DNA of 62,163 nucleotides from Acidovorax sp. NO-1 (GTDB lineage: Bacteria; Pseudomonadota; Gammaproteobacteria; Burkholderiales; Burkholderiaceae_C), in the NCBI RefSeq assembly GCF_000238595.1, contig NZ_AGTS01000094.1, forward strand, positions 1-62,163, read 5' to 3'. Positions within the stretch are counted from its first letter, which is position 1; every line of letters starts with the position of its first letter. Shown here piece after piece: positions 42,495 through 51,491 of this stretch. The translations under genes were made by a program, and so were the position numbers. A model generated the notes under the pieces. That model was not told the origin of the DNA, searched no databases, and saw only the letters and a program-made list of their open reading frames with translations.

Positions 42495-42567
42495 CTCGCG
42501 AACCTGTTCGCGAGCTGCCGCGCTGCAGGTGGCGGGCGTTTGGCGTACCGGTTTTGCCGGTACGCCA
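42495..42567. other. Two consecutive perfect hairpins after lexA
   Basis: CTCGCGAA-CCTG-TTCGCGAG (42495-42514) is followed by TGGCGTACCGG-TTTTG-CCGGTACGCCA (42541-42567). Neither has a proper T-run on the plus strand. They may end the lexA transcript with help from Rho, or be repeated elements. Confidence 0.6.
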
Positions 42568-42633
42568 GCCCTGCGGCGCCGGTTCACTTCGCAATCCTGC
42601 CTGTGTCCAACCCCCGACCTTCGGAGTTTTCAC

Positions 42634-43166
42634 ATGGGAATTGCCTTGACCACCCTTTCGACGCTCGTCCGCCCGCTGCGCCACCTGGCCCGCTGGCTGC
42701 ACCACACAAGCCCTTTGGCTCAACAATCCACCGCCCATGCCACGCCGGTCACCCGGCCTGCGCAGGCCCCCGCGCCGCACGACCATGCCGTGACGCCGGA
42801 CACACCGCGGGCGCCCCAGAACCGTCCGGCGATCCTTCCCGGCCAGCGCCCGCCGCGTGGCAACTGGCCGTTCACCGTCAACCCCCGGCCCCTTCAGCCA
42901 GAACCCGGAGCCGGCTGGCACAGGCACCCGGCAGAGGTTTTTTGCCGTTGGCGCCTTCTTGCAATGCCACAGGTTCGCCATGGGCTGCGCCCGCCACGGC
43001 ACGCCGGCCCAACATGGTCGTGCGCAAGGCCGCTGCGCCGGGCGGTACGGGCCGGCTTGTCATTGCCGGACGCATGGCCGACGTGTGCGCAGAGCTTGAC
43101 CGCCTGGCCGCCTCTGAGGCAGCGCTGCAGGCCTATGGAGGCTCCAGGGCGGTCATGCACGTTTGA
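42634..43166 (+). pseudogene. Small gene downstream of lexA, probably frame-shifted
   Basis: ATG 42634 has a good GGAG site seven bases upstream and starts a plausible protein (MGIALTTLSTLVRPLRHLAR, then Pro/Ala-rich sequence to about 42930). From there the same frame turns into atypical, Arg/Cys-rich sequence, while a different frame (43014-43166) reads RLVIAGRMADVCAELDRLAA, a C terminus I recognise from small Comamonadaceae proteins. One disrupted gene is the simplest reading; two short genes are the alternative. Function unknown. Confidence 0.35.
43014..43166 (+). CDS. Small conserved-looking protein (50 residues), or 3' part of the preceding gene
   Basis: The segment MVVRKAAAPGGTGRLVIAGR followed by MADVCAELDRLAASEAALQA has good codon usage and predicted helical structure at its end. 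No ribosome-binding site is evident before ATG 43014, which favours its being the tail of a longer, shifted gene beginning at 42634. Confidence 0.35.
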   Translation: MVVRKAAAPGGTGRLVIAGRMADVCAELDRLAASEAALQAYGGSRAVMHV

Positions 43167-43236
43167 CAATGGACAACTCCATCGCACAGCCCGGCAAGGC
43201 CCTGCCGGGCTATGCAGCGTGGCTCGGTCGTATTTC

Positions 43237-44187
43237 ATGACGTCACCCAACGCCCCTTTGCCAGACCCTGCCCCACCCATCCGCCTTACCCGCCATCACC
43301 ACACACGTCTGATGCAGGTCTGGCGGTCGGCGGGCTGGCCGTGCAGGGATGGGATCGAAATTGATCTGCTGGCTGCCGGATGTATTGCACTGCACGCAGA
43401 CCCCGGTGGGCTGGAAACACTGAAGCTGACTGAAGACGGCATCCGTACACTGGCCGCTGCGCGCCAGCGCAACGTGCGCGCGGTGAGCAGCCATGACAGG
43501 CTGGCACACAAGTTTGCTGCGCAGTTGATGCAGGGCGGGCGCATTGTGTGGGCAGAACTGTCATTGCATGCACTGCTCGAACACCCTGCGGCAGCAGCAT
43601 GCGCAGCAGCATGCGCAGAAGCTTGCGCGGCCCAGCAGTCCGTACCACCCGCTGAACGCCCCCTGTCAGCGATCACCACTGCAACTCCCTCGACGCCCTT
43701 GCAGTCTGCCTTGTGGGCCGGAGGCGACGACACCCCCGCCGCACGGCGGGCCGCCAACGTATGGCGCATGGCCCGCCCTGACCTGTATTCGGTGCGCAAC
43801 ACCTCGGTACCTTCGTACTTGCAGCCCATGGTGCACGAGATCAAATACAGCCGTGCCGACCTGCTGTCAGACCTGCGGCATGAGGCGAAGCGGCAGGCCT
43901 ACCACTGGCTGTGCGAGGAGTGCTACTACGTGTTCCCGGCAGGCATTGCAGAGCCCGAGGAGATACCCGAGCAGTTTGGCATCTGGGTGCTGCACGGCGG
44001 GCTGGACACCGGCCGGTTTGAGCAATTGCGACCCGCGCGGCATCGCAGCTGCACCCTGCCGTTTGCCGTCTGGATGGCGTTGTGCAAATCCACCCCGCTG
44101 CGCGCTGAAGAGCAAGGGGTCCAGTGCCACCTGGGTGAACCAGCGCCGGGCACGGGGCCAGCGGCACCGCAGGACGGCCCGCCGTGA
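43237..44187 (+). CDS. MmcB-like PD-(D/E)XK nuclease-family protein
   Basis: This 316-residue protein has two parts. The first 150 residues (TRLMQVWRSAGWPCRDGIEI, LKLTEDGIRTLAAARQRN) look like a small DNA-binding-type helical region. The second part contains VHEIKYSRADLLSDLRHEAK (Glu201, Lys203), then YHWLCEECYYVFPAGI and EEIPEQFGIWVL, which follow the MmcB pattern (EvKSS..DF..D..W..Y...CD.fyfavP...lP...G). MmcB is an SOS-linked repair protein of Caulobacter and other alphaproteobacteria. The Arg/Ala-rich linker CAAACAEACAA sits between. Its stop overlaps the GTG start of the helicase, so the two are co-translated. Confidence 0.7.
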   Translation: MTSPNAPLPDPAPPIRLTRHHHTRLMQVWRSAGWPCRDGIEIDLLAAGCIALHADPGGLETLKLTEDGIRTLAAARQRNVRAVSSHDRLAHKFAAQLMQGGRIVWAELSLHALLEHPAAAACAAACAEACAAQQSVPPAERPLSAITTATPSTPLQSALWAGGDDTPAARRAANVWRMARPDLYSVRNTSVPSYLQPMVHEIKYSRADLLSDLRHEAKRQAYHWLCEECYYVFPAGIAEPEEIPEQFGIWVLHGGLDTGRFEQLRPARHRSCTLPFAVWMALCKSTPLRAEEQGVQCHLGEPAPGTGPAAPQDGPP

Positions 44188-46493
44188 CCTATACCGTGGC
44201 AGTGCGCGAGCTGTGTGAGTTCACGGCCAAGGAAGGCGATCTGGACTTGCGCTTCACCCCGGCACCTACCGCGCTGGAAGGCATGGCGGGCCATGCGCAG
44301 GCCGCCTCGCGCCGGGGCCCCGGTTACCGGGCAGAAGTGGCCCTGAGCGGCGGCTACCTGGGCCTGCAGGTGCGGGGCCGCGCCGATGGCTATGACGCGC
44401 AGGCCCAGCGCATCGACGAGATCAAGACCTTCAAGGGCCGGCTCGACCGCCAGCCTGCATCACACCGCCAGCTGCACTGGGCCCAGGCCAAGGTGTATGG
44501 CTGGCTGTTGTGCGAACGGTACCAGCTGACGCACATTGACGTGGCGCTGGTGTATGTGGAAGTGGGCACGCAGCAGGAAACGGTGTTCACCGAACGCTGC
44601 AGCGCCGACGCACTGCGCCAGCACTTCGACGCCCACTGCCAGCGCTTCATCGCCTGGGCCGAACAGCAGGTGGCCCACCGCGCGATGCGCGATGCGGCAC
44701 TGAACGCGCTGACCTTTCCGTTTGGTGGCTTTCGCACCGGCCAGCGCCCGCTGGCAGAGGCGGTTTACAAGGCGGCGGTAGCGGGGCGCTGCCTGCTGGC
44801 GCAGGCCCCCACCGGCATTGGCAAGACCATGGGCACACTGTTCCCGTTGCTCAAGGCCGCACCGGCACAGCGCATCGACAAGGTGTTTTTTCTGGCCGCC
44901 AAGACCTCGGGGCGCCAGACAGCGCTGGATGCGCTCGCGCGCCTCTCGGACAGCGCCCCGGCCCTGCCCCTGCGGGTGCTGGAGCTGGTGGCGCGCGACA
45001 ACGCCTGCGAACACCCGGGCAACGCGTGCCACGGCGAATCGTGCCCGCTGGCCCGGGGCTTTTATGACCGGCTGCCCGCCGCCCGCGCCGCAGCCATTGC
45101 CACCACCACAGGGGAACCTGCCGCCTTGCTGCAAACCCGCGTGCGCGAGGTGGCCCTGCAGCACCACGTCTGCCCCTACTACCTGAGCCAGGAGCTGGCC
45201 CGCTGGGCCGACGTGGTGGTGGGCGACTACAACTATTACTTTGACCTGGGTGGCCTGCTCTACGGCCTGGCACAAGCCAATGGCTGGCGCACGGCCCTGC
45301 TGGTGGACGAAGCGCACAACCTGGTAGATCGCGGCCGCAATATGTACACCGCCGAGCTGCACCCTGCATCGCTCCAGCAGGCCCGCCGCAGCTCCACCGC
45401 CGTGCAGCACGCCGCCGTCAAAAAGGCGCTCGACAAGGTGCGCCGCGCCTGGGTGGCACTGAACAAGGCGCACACTGCGCCCTACACGGTGCTGAAAGAC
45501 TTCCCCGACAGGCTGCGGGCCGCGCTGCAGCAGTGCACCACCACCCTCAGCGAGCATTTCACCGACCACCCTGCCGAGCCCGCTGGCGCACTGCAGACCT
45601 TCTACTTCGACGCGCTGCATCTGCAGCGCATGGCCGACCTGCTGGACGCGCATTCGATGGTGGACATCACCCAGGCTCGTGCAGCCGGGCCCCATGGGGC
45701 TCCCAGGCCAGGCGATTCGGTGGTCTGCATCCGCAACGTGGTGCCCGCACCGTTTCTGCAGCCGCGTTTTGCCGCCGCGCACACCTGCACGCTGTTTTCG
45801 GCCACGCTGCAGCCCGCGCGCTACTACGCCGACTTGCTGGGGTTGCCCGAAGACCATGTGTGGGTGGATGTGGAATCGCCGTTTGCCGCTGCGCAGCTCA
45901 AGGTGCAGGTGGCACGGCACATCTCCACCCGCTACACGCACCGCAGTGCATCGCTGGCGCCCATCGTCGCGCTGATGGCCCAGCAGTTTCGCGTGCGGCC
46001 GGGCAACTATCTGGCGTTTTTCAGCAGCTACGACTACCTGCAGCAAGCGGCCGCCCTGTTTGCAAACCAGCACCCCGGCGTGCCGCACTGGGCACAGGCG
46101 CGCCGCATGCTGGAGGGCGAGCAGCGCGAGTTTCTGGCCCGCTTCACCGACTCCGGCCAGGGCATTGCATTCGCGGTGCTGGGCGGTGCGTTTGCCGAGG
46201 GAATCGACCTGCCGGGCGACCGGCTCATCGGCGCTTTTCTGGCTACCCTGGGGCTGCCGCAGGTCAACCCGGTGAACGAGCAGATCCGCGAGCGCATGCA
46301 GGCGCTGTTTGGCGCGGGGTATGACTACACCTACCTGTACCCTGGCCTGCAAAAGGTCGTGCAAGCGGCGGGGCGGGTGATACGCACGCCCAGCGACGAG
46401 GGCGTGGTGCATCTGATGGACGACCGGTTCGCGCGCGATGAGGTGCGCAGGCTGCTGCCTGGCTGGTGGGCAGTGCCTGAGCGCAATGCGTAG
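44184..46493 (+). CDS. PD-(D/E)XK nuclease fused to XPD/DinG-type iron-sulfur helicase
   Basis: This 769-residue protein begins (GTG 44184) with a RecB/Cas4-like nuclease domain: GRADGYD (Asp68), DEIKTF (Glu79, Lys81) and QAKVYGWLL (Gln101, Tyr105). The helicase follows with Walker A QAPTGIGKTMGTL (from about 207), four cysteines for an Fe-S cluster (NACEH, NACHG, ESCPLA, HVCPYY), VGDYNYYFD, the DEAH box LLVDEAHNLVDRG (about 375) and the C-terminal motifs GAFAEGIDLPGDRLIG and QAAGRVIRT. It should unwind DNA 5' to 3' and may cut it. Downstream of lexA and coupled to the MmcB-like gene, it suggests a repair role; no LexA box is seen directly before the pair. Confidence 0.88.
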   Translation: MTYTVAVRELCEFTAKEGDLDLRFTPAPTALEGMAGHAQAASRRGPGYRAEVALSGGYLGLQVRGRADGYDAQAQRIDEIKTFKGRLDRQPASHRQLHWAQAKVYGWLLCERYQLTHIDVALVYVEVGTQQETVFTERCSADALRQHFDAHCQRFIAWAEQQVAHRAMRDAALNALTFPFGGFRTGQRPLAEAVYKAAVAGRCLLAQAPTGIGKTMGTLFPLLKAAPAQRIDKVFFLAAKTSGRQTALDALARLSDSAPALPLRVLELVARDNACEHPGNACHGESCPLARGFYDRLPAARAAAIATTTGEPAALLQTRVREVALQHHVCPYYLSQELARWADVVVGDYNYYFDLGGLLYGLAQANGWRTALLVDEAHNLVDRGRNMYTAELHPASLQQARRSSTAVQHAAVKKALDKVRRAWVALNKAHTAPYTVLKDFPDRLRAALQQCTTTLSEHFTDHPAEPAGALQTFYFDALHLQRMADLLDAHSMVDITQARAAGPHGAPRPGDSVVCIRNVVPAPFLQPRFAAAHTCTLFSATLQPARYYADLLGLPEDHVWVDVESPFAAAQLKVQVARHISTRYTHRSASLAPIVALMAQQFRVRPGNYLAFFSSYDYLQQAAALFANQHPGVPHWAQARRMLEGEQREFLARFTDSGQGIAFAVLGGAFAEGIDLPGDRLIGAFLATLGLPQVNPVNEQIRERMQALFGAGYDYTYLYPGLQKVVQAAGRVIRTPSDEGVVHLMDDRFARDEVRRLLPGWWAVPERNA

Positions 46494-46534
46494 TGGCGGC
46501 GGCGCTGACGGCTGCTAAAACAGCCTGCCGCCTG

Positions 46535-47641
46535 TCAGCCGCCCAGAGGATGTTCGCGCAAATACGCCAGCACGGCCGCATGGTCCCCTTCAAAGCAAAT
46601 GCGTTCCGCGCGGTTGCTGCGCTGAAAGGCGTACATGGGGTCGTAGTAATGGCGCATCAGCACGGTGATCCAGTCGCGGTGCAACTCGGCGTTGCCGGTG
46701 TCTTTCTGCACCGCCAGTGCGCGTTGCATTGCCGCGCGCAGGCTCTGGTGCAGTGTCCCGCCCAGACGCTTGACCAGTTTGTCCAGGCTCTCCAGCAGGC
46801 GTGCGGCAAACAGGTCAACACCCGCCTGCGGCCCCTGCGCGGCCACAAAAGCGGCGCATTGCTGCACCACGTAGTCCTGCAATATGCGCTCGACGCGGCC
46901 GTCAAAGTCGTCCGTCAGACAGACGATGGGCACCTGCTCCAGCCGCTGGCGCAACGGTAGCGGCACGGCGCACCTGCCCACGTGGCGGCCTTCGTCTTCC
47001 ACCACCAGGGTCTGGTGGCCTGCTGCGCGTTTTTTCAGGATGTCGATGGCCAGGCGGTTCTCAAAATCGATCTGCGCGGGCTGGCCGCTAACGCGGCTGC
47101 CAAAGCTGGAGCCGCGGTGGTTGGCATGGCCTTCCAGGTCCAGCCCGTGGGGCAGCTGCGCCAGCAGTTCCGTCTTGCCCGTGCCGGTCAGGCCACTGAG
47201 TACATAAAAACCGCACTGCGACGCGGCCGCTTCGGTGGTGTCGAGCAAAAAGCTTCGCAAGGCCTTGTAGCCGCCAATGACGCGCGGGTAGGCAATACCC
47301 GCCTCGCTGTAAAGCCACTGCTGCACGATCTGCGAGCGCAGCCCGCCACGAAAGCAGTACAGCACCCCGTGCTGTGCGTGCGCCCTGGCAAACCCGGCCC
47401 AGGCTTCTATACGGTCTTGCCGTGTGCGCCCGGACACCAGTGTGTGGCCCAGCGCAATGGCCGCCTGCTGGCCCTGCTGCTTGTAGCAGGTGCCTACCTT
47501 CTGCCGCTCGCTGTCGTCCATCAGGGGCAGATTGACGGTGCCTGGAAACGCGCCCTGCGCAAACTCCACCGGCGCACGCACGTCCATCATGGGCACATCG
47601 TTCAGAAAGATGTGTGCGTAGTCGGTGAGGTTGTCGCGCAT
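46535..47641 (-). CDS. mnmH: tRNA 2-selenouridine synthase
   Basis: This 368-residue enzyme (also called SelU/YbbB) replaces sulfur by selenium at the wobble uridine of some tRNAs. The N-terminal rhodanese domain has the active-site cysteine in VLYCFRGGLRSQIV; the C-terminal part has the P-loop VLSGLTGTGKTELLAQL, the GSSFGSRVSGQPAQIDFENRL block and LVVEDEGRHVGR. Selenophosphate comes from SelD, encoded 25 bases upstream on the same strand. Start 47641 matches the family N terminus RDNLTDYAHIFLNDVPMMDV. Confidence 0.95.
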   Translation of the reverse strand: MRDNLTDYAHIFLNDVPMMDVRAPVEFAQGAFPGTVNLPLMDDSERQKVGTCYKQQGQQAAIALGHTLVSGRTRQDRIEAWAGFARAHAQHGVLYCFRGGLRSQIVQQWLYSEAGIAYPRVIGGYKALRSFLLDTTEAAASQCGFYVLSGLTGTGKTELLAQLPHGLDLEGHANHRGSSFGSRVSGQPAQIDFENRLAIDILKKRAAGHQTLVVEDEGRHVGRCAVPLPLRQRLEQVPIVCLTDDFDGRVERILQDYVVQQCAAFVAAQGPQAGVDLFAARLLESLDKLVKRLGGTLHQSLRAAMQRALAVQKDTGNAELHRDWITVLMRHYYDPMYAFQRSNRAERICFEGDHAAVLAYLREHPLGG

Positions 47642-47666
47642 GGGTGTATGGCGTGTGTTCGAGGTT

Positions 47667-48704
47667 TCAGCGCACTTCCACGGCAAACTGCTGTCGCGTT
47701 GTCATCTGCCCGATGGGCTCAAGGGCCAGCCCCAGCCCGGCGGCCACTGCCAGAAACTCCGCTTCGCCCTCGGGCGTCACCGCCACCAGCAGACCGCCGC
47801 TGGTTTGCGGGTCACACAGCAGCAGCTTGTGTTCTTCCTGCGCCAGCGGGGCAATCTGGTGGCCGTAGCTGTCAAAGTTGCGCAGCGTGCCGCCGGGTGC
47901 GCAGCCCTCGGCCAGGTAGTGCGACACGCCCGCCAGGCGCGGCACGGCGGCGTAGTCGATCTGCGCGGTCAACCCGCTGCCTTCGGCCATCTCCACCAGG
48001 TGCCCAAGCAGACCAAAGCCGGTCACATCGGTCATGGCGGCCACGCCGGGCAGCTTGCCAAAGCGGCTGCCGGGGGTGTTCAGCGTGCACATCCAGTCGC
48101 GCGCCACGCCCACGTCTTCGGGCCGCAGTTTCGACTTTTTCTCGGCGGTGGTGAGGATGCCAATGCCCAGCGGCTTGGTGAGGTACAGGCGGCACCCGGC
48201 GGTGGCGGTGTCGTTGCGCTTCAAGTGCTGCTTGTCCACCACGCCCGTCACCGCCAGGCCAAAGATGGGCTCGGGCGCATCGATGGAGTGCCCGCCTGCC
48301 AGCGGTATGCCCGCCGCATCGCACGCAGCCCGCCCGCCGCGCACCACGTCGCGCGCCACCTCGGGGGGCAGCACGTTGACGGGCCAGCCCAGAATGGCAA
48401 TGGCCATCAACGGATCGGCGCCCATGGCGTAGATGTCGCTGATGGCGTTGGTGGCGGCAATGCGGCCAAAGTCATACGGGTCATCGACGATGGGCATGAA
48501 GAAATCGGTGGTGGACACCACGCCGCGCTCGCCGTCCAGCGCATACACGGCCGCATCGTCGCGCGAGGTGTTGCCCACCCACAGGCGCGGGTCCAGCGTT
48601 TGCGAACCGCTGCCCGCCAGGATCACGTCCAGCACCTTGGGGCTGATCTTGCAGCCACAACCGGCGCCGTGGCTGTACTGGGTGAGGCGAATGGGCTCGG
48701 TCAT
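47667..48704 (-). CDS. selD: Selenide, water dikinase (selenophosphate synthetase)
   Basis: This 345-residue enzyme makes selenophosphate from selenide and ATP. The catalytic loop reads [17 protein letters not shown] with Cys16 in place of selenocysteine, followed by [14 protein letters not shown], the metal-binding [20 protein letters not shown] and [18 protein letters not shown]. It forms an operon with mnmH. No selA, selB or selC is in the window, so whether the cell also makes selenoproteins is open. ATG 48704 is chosen by family alignment; an ATG at 48839 would add an unrelated leader. Confidence 0.96.
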   Translation of the reverse strand: MTEPIRLTQYSHGAGCGCKISPKVLDVILAGSGSQTLDPRLWVGNTSRDDAAVYALDGERGVVSTTDFFMPIVDDPYDFGRIAATNAISDIYAMGADPLMAIAILGWPVNVLPPEVARDVVRGGRAACDAAGIPLAGGHSIDAPEPIFGLAVTGVVDKQHLKRNDTATAGCRLYLTKPLGIGILTTAEKKSKLRPEDVGVARDWMCTLNTPGSRFGKLPGVAAMTDVTGFGLLGHLVEMAEGSGLTAQIDYAAVPRLAGVSHYLAEGCAPGGTLRNFDSYGHQIAPLAQEEHKLLLCDPQTSGGLLVAVTPEGEAEFLAVAAGLGLALEPIGQMTTRQQFAVEVR

Positions 48705-48811
48705 GGGGGGTGCATCTCGGTGGTGACAAAGCCGACCAATATAGCAAGGCAACGCCTGCCCAGCCCTGAAACCCGGCAGGGGCATGCCATCCCGAAGGTA
48801 TAAGACACCCC

Positions 48812-49477
48812 ATGCTGTCCCACGACGAACAATCTGCATTTGAGGAATCCATCGCCCGTGTGCGTGCTCTGGCGGTGCACGCGCTCCAACGCACCGGCAC
48901 CGCGGAGGGTGCGGTCGCCTTCACTGCGCAGCTGCACCACAGCCTGGACACCGTGGCCACACAGTCTGCCGCCGCAGGCCCCGTGCCCGACTGCACGGCT
49001 GGTTGCGCCCATTGCTGCCATGTGCGGGTAGAGGCCACAGAGCCCGAGGTGTTTCGCATAGCGCTGCACCTGGTGGCCGAGGGGGTAGGCAGCGTGGACG
49101 CCGCCACGGCCCGGCTTCGCCAGCATGTCGCCCAGGCTGATGCAAACACGGCCCGCCAGCCCTGCGGTTTTCTGGTAGAAGACCGCTGCTCCATCTACAG
49201 CGTGCGCCCCGGCGCCTGCCGCAAGGCCCATTCGCTGTCGGTACACCACTGCGCCACGCTGGCGCCGCTGATTCCCCAAAACCTGCGCCTGCTGCTCGAC
49301 GCCGAGGCACTGATGGCGGGCACCGCGCAGGCGTACCAGGCCGTGCAGCTGCCTGCCAGCGCACACGAGCTGAACGCGGCCGTGCTGGCAGCGCTGACCG
49401 ACGCATCGGCACTGGGCCGCTGGTACCAGGCAGACGCCGCCGCGCTGAAACCGGCTCGCGAAAGCAATGCATCTTGA
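48812..49477 (+). CDS. YkgJ-family cysteine-cluster protein
   Basis: This 221-residue protein has the CxxxCxxCC motif [21 protein letters not shown] and a second set further on ([20 protein letters not shown], then CRKAHSL). The family (formerly Fe-S oxidoreductase-like, UPF0153) is thought to bind a zinc ion or an Fe-S cluster; no reaction is known. It diverges from selD, the 107-base gap holding both promoters. The next gene starts close behind and may be cotranscribed. Confidence 0.85.
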   Translation: MLSHDEQSAFEESIARVRALAVHALQRTGTAEGAVAFTAQLHHSLDTVATQSAAAGPVPDCTAGCAHCCHVRVEATEPEVFRIALHLVAEGVGSVDAATARLRQHVAQADANTARQPCGFLVEDRCSIYSVRPGACRKAHSLSVHHCATLAPLIPQNLRLLLDAEALMAGTAQAYQAVQLPASAHELNAAVLAALTDASALGRWYQADAAALKPARESNAS

Positions 49478-49512
49478 CACCCGTCAAGCCGGGCAGCCCG
49501 CATCCGCACACA

Positions 49513-50061
49513 ATGAGTCTGCCCACAACCATACCGACACACATGCCCTTGCCCCTGCGACCCTTCGCTGCTGCCCTGCTGTTGATAGTGCCCCTGGTGG
49601 GCTGCAGCAAACCCGAACCCGATGGCCGCGCGCCAGCGGGTTTTGACGCTCTGGTGGCGGCGTGCACGGAGTTTCTGGCAGCGCGCGAGCCCCACGTGCG
49701 CCCTGGGGCCAGTGGCGAGTGGATCAAGACCGGCTACAGCCCCGCGCTGGTGCAGCGTGAGCTGAACCGCACCGAGTCGCCGGTCACGCCCTACGTGGGC
49801 AAGATCGTGGTGAAGGACAACGAAGCACAGGCCACCGCCGCCACGCAGCCAGAGGCCCAGGCCATTACCCTCACACCTGCACACCTGCTATCGAACCGCA
49901 CGCATACGTTTGTGTACAGCTTTGACGGCAACCAGTGGCGTTGGCAAAACGGGCAGCGGCTCACCAAGATTCCAGGCCAGAACGACCAGACGCAGGCGCT
50001 GACGCTGGCGGACGTGTCAGCGCTGGGCCCCAGCGGTTTTGCCGGGTGCCTGCCGCGCTGA
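49513..50061 (+). CDS. Predicted lipoprotein
   Basis: This protein of about 182 residues carries a lipobox LIVPLVGC after a hydrophobic signal (LRPFAAALLLIVPLVG), so it should be lipid-modified at the cysteine. The mature part (FDALVAACTEFLAAREPHVR, GEWIKTGYSPALVQRELNRT, SFDGNQWRWQNGQRL) matches no family I can name. Start ATG 49513 or 49543 is possible; the latter begins nearer the signal peptide. The frame is open back to 49474 (TTG), overlapping the previous stop. Confidence 0.75.
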   Translation: MSLPTTIPTHMPLPLRPFAAALLLIVPLVGCSKPEPDGRAPAGFDALVAACTEFLAAREPHVRPGASGEWIKTGYSPALVQRELNRTESPVTPYVGKIVVKDNEAQATAATQPEAQAITLTPAHLLSNRTHTFVYSFDGNQWRWQNGQRLTKIPGQNDQTQALTLADVSALGPSGFAGCLPR

Positions 50062-50120
50062 CGCAGGCAGCCATGCACAAGGCAAGACCTGCGATGGGTT
50101 CTTGCATCTTGTCTCTAGCT

Positions 50121-50180
50121 TTTTACTACATAATTGATAGCTGTCAGCGCATATCCATCAAGCGCTGGAGGCCAATTTGG
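50121..50180 (+). repeat. Interspersed palindromic element, copy 7
   Basis: TAATTGATAGCTGTCAGCGC, then ATATCCATCAAGCGCTGGAGG and CCAATTTGG. Stem AGCGC/GCGCT with loop. It separates the lipoprotein gene from the convergent small gene. Confidence 0.88.
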
Positions 50181-50186
50181 CACCGA

Positions 50187-50483
50187 TTACAGCCCCCCGG
50201 CAGTCACCGGCTGCCCCAATGTGCTTTCGGCAGCGCGTGCCTGGCTCTGGTGCAGTTCCAGGGGCACCGCTGGCGGGGTGGGGGTGGTGCGGGAGGCGGG
50301 GTCCTCAGCGATCGCGCCCCGCACTGCGTCGGCACCCGTCGGAGCAAACGCCAATACGCACAGAAGGAGCCCTATCAAAAGCACCCCCACCCCAAAAGTG
50401 CGCCAGTCGCCTGGCGTACCTGAGGGATAAGGCGCGGGACGCGCTGGCGGCAGGTCGTTGGGCTGGTATCCGGACGGGTTCAT
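50187..50483 (-). CDS. Small single-pass membrane protein
   Basis: This 98-residue protein has a Pro-rich cytoplasmic start (MNPSGYQPNDLPPARPAPYP), one membrane helix (TFGVGVLLIGLLLCVLAFA) and a polar outside tail rich in Pro and Thr. No family is recognised. It is the last of a series of small minus-strand genes. Start ATG 50483 is the only good candidate. Confidence 0.55.
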   Translation of the reverse strand: MNPSGYQPNDLPPARPAPYPSGTPGDWRTFGVGVLLIGLLLCVLAFAPTGADAVRGAIAEDPASRTTPTPPAVPLELHQSQARAAESTLGQPVTAGGL

Positions 50484-50519
50484 GGCAATGGATGAAAGAA
50501 CTGGTGCAGCAAAACCGGC

Positions 50520-50756
50520 TTAACGCCTCTTGTTGTCCGTCTCGCCGATGTCCGCACGGCCCATGCGTGAAGAAGGCTTTTGATCCGGATGCGAATCCGT
50601 TTTTCCCAGCCTGTGACCGGACGCGTCCACCGCATCGGCCGGGCCCACGCCGGGCTGTTCGCCCCCTGCGCGGTTGGCGTAGGTCTGCTTGGGTGGGCCA
50701 TCCTCATCCTTGAGTCCGTATTGGTTGAAGTCTGGGAAAGGTGGTTTGGCTGTCAT
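50520..50756 (-). CDS. Small hydrophilic protein
   Basis: This 78-residue protein (MTAKPPFPDFNQYGLKDEDG, ending ADIGETDNKRR) is strongly polar and predicted to be disordered. The N-terminal part PPFPDFNQYGLKDEDGPPKQ looks conserved in character, but no family is recognised. It lies between two other short genes of the same strand. Confidence 0.55.
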   Translation of the reverse strand: MTAKPPFPDFNQYGLKDEDGPPKQTYANRAGGEQPGVGPADAVDASGHRLGKTDSHPDQKPSSRMGRADIGETDNKRR

Positions 50757-50837
50757 GGCGTTGCTCCGGGTTGGTGTGCAATAAAGAATGCATCGGGTGC
50801 ATGTGGACTAAAAGGCAATGCGATGGAGACCGCAGCA

Positions 50838-50984
50838 TCAGCCCAGCGGCTTCCACACCGGCGGCTCGGGCTCGGGGAACCGCAATGGCTCGCGCTGTGG
50901 CCGCAACGCCGCCTGTGACTGCCGCATGCGCTTGAGTGCGCGCGGCTTGAGCATGTGGGGCCCGGTGCGGTGGCTGTCGGACAT
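50838..50984 (-). CDS. Short basic protein
   Basis: This 48-residue protein (MSDSHRTGPHMLKPRALKRM, ending PEPPVWKPLG) is rich in Arg and Pro. A good GGAGACCGCC ribosome-binding site stands before ATG 50984, which is the main reason for accepting it. No family is recognised. Confidence 0.5.
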   Translation of the reverse strand: MSDSHRTGPHMLKPRALKRMRQSQAALRPQREPLRFPEPEPPVWKPLG

Positions 50985-51212
50985 GGCGGTCTCCTGAGAC
51001 GGGGGCGGTGGGTGGGCGCTTTGCCTGGCTCCATTAACCCGCGGCGGGCGTTGCCACAACGTCAGACAACATTGACTCCAGGCATCAGAAGTTATGCCCC
51101 CTCAGGGGGAGTCGCCCGCGCCTACAGGCTGCCGCGGTGCCACCCTACCGGCGATGCGTTTGCAGGTCGCTACCGTCGTTGGCAGGCAACGCCTTCTGAA
51201 AGGACCACTGCA

Positions 51213-51491
51213 ATGAAGAAAACGCTGCACCGGAAACACGGCGCGCGCCAGCAGGTCGTGCTGCTGACGCTGGAGCGGTTTCTGGAGATGACCGAGATGC
51301 CCTGTGCGTCACCGTCATGCGACGAGGGGCGAAACCTGAACCGTAATACCGCTTCGCCATCCCGGCAGCGGGTACTTCAGCGACTTGCCACAGCACGCGT
51401 GGGGCGTGGAGAACAAGAAAGCGCTGTCCGCAGCCGCGTCATAAAGATCGGTCCAGCTCCTGGGCAAGCACCTTGCGCCCCTTGGGCGTGA
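51213..51491 (+). CDS. Hypothetical small protein (uncertain)
   Basis: ATG 51213 follows AAAGGA and opens a 92-residue frame (MKKTLHRKHGARQQVVLLTL, LERFLEMTEMPCASPSCDEG). The first 45 residues look like a real small basic protein, but the end overlaps the opposite-strand gene at 51439-51657 and its composition there is that of an antisense shadow. The gene may be shorter or disrupted. Confidence 0.3.
   Translation: MKKTLHRKHGARQQVVLLTLERFLEMTEMPCASPSCDEGRNLNRNTASPSRQRVLQRLATARVGRGEQESAVRSRVIKIGPAPGQAPCAPWA

Noticed and set aside
42529..44187. One 552-codon gene after lexA
   Set aside because: The composition changes twice along the frame and a good start with family-like content is at 43237; the first part is better explained by a separate, possibly shifted gene.
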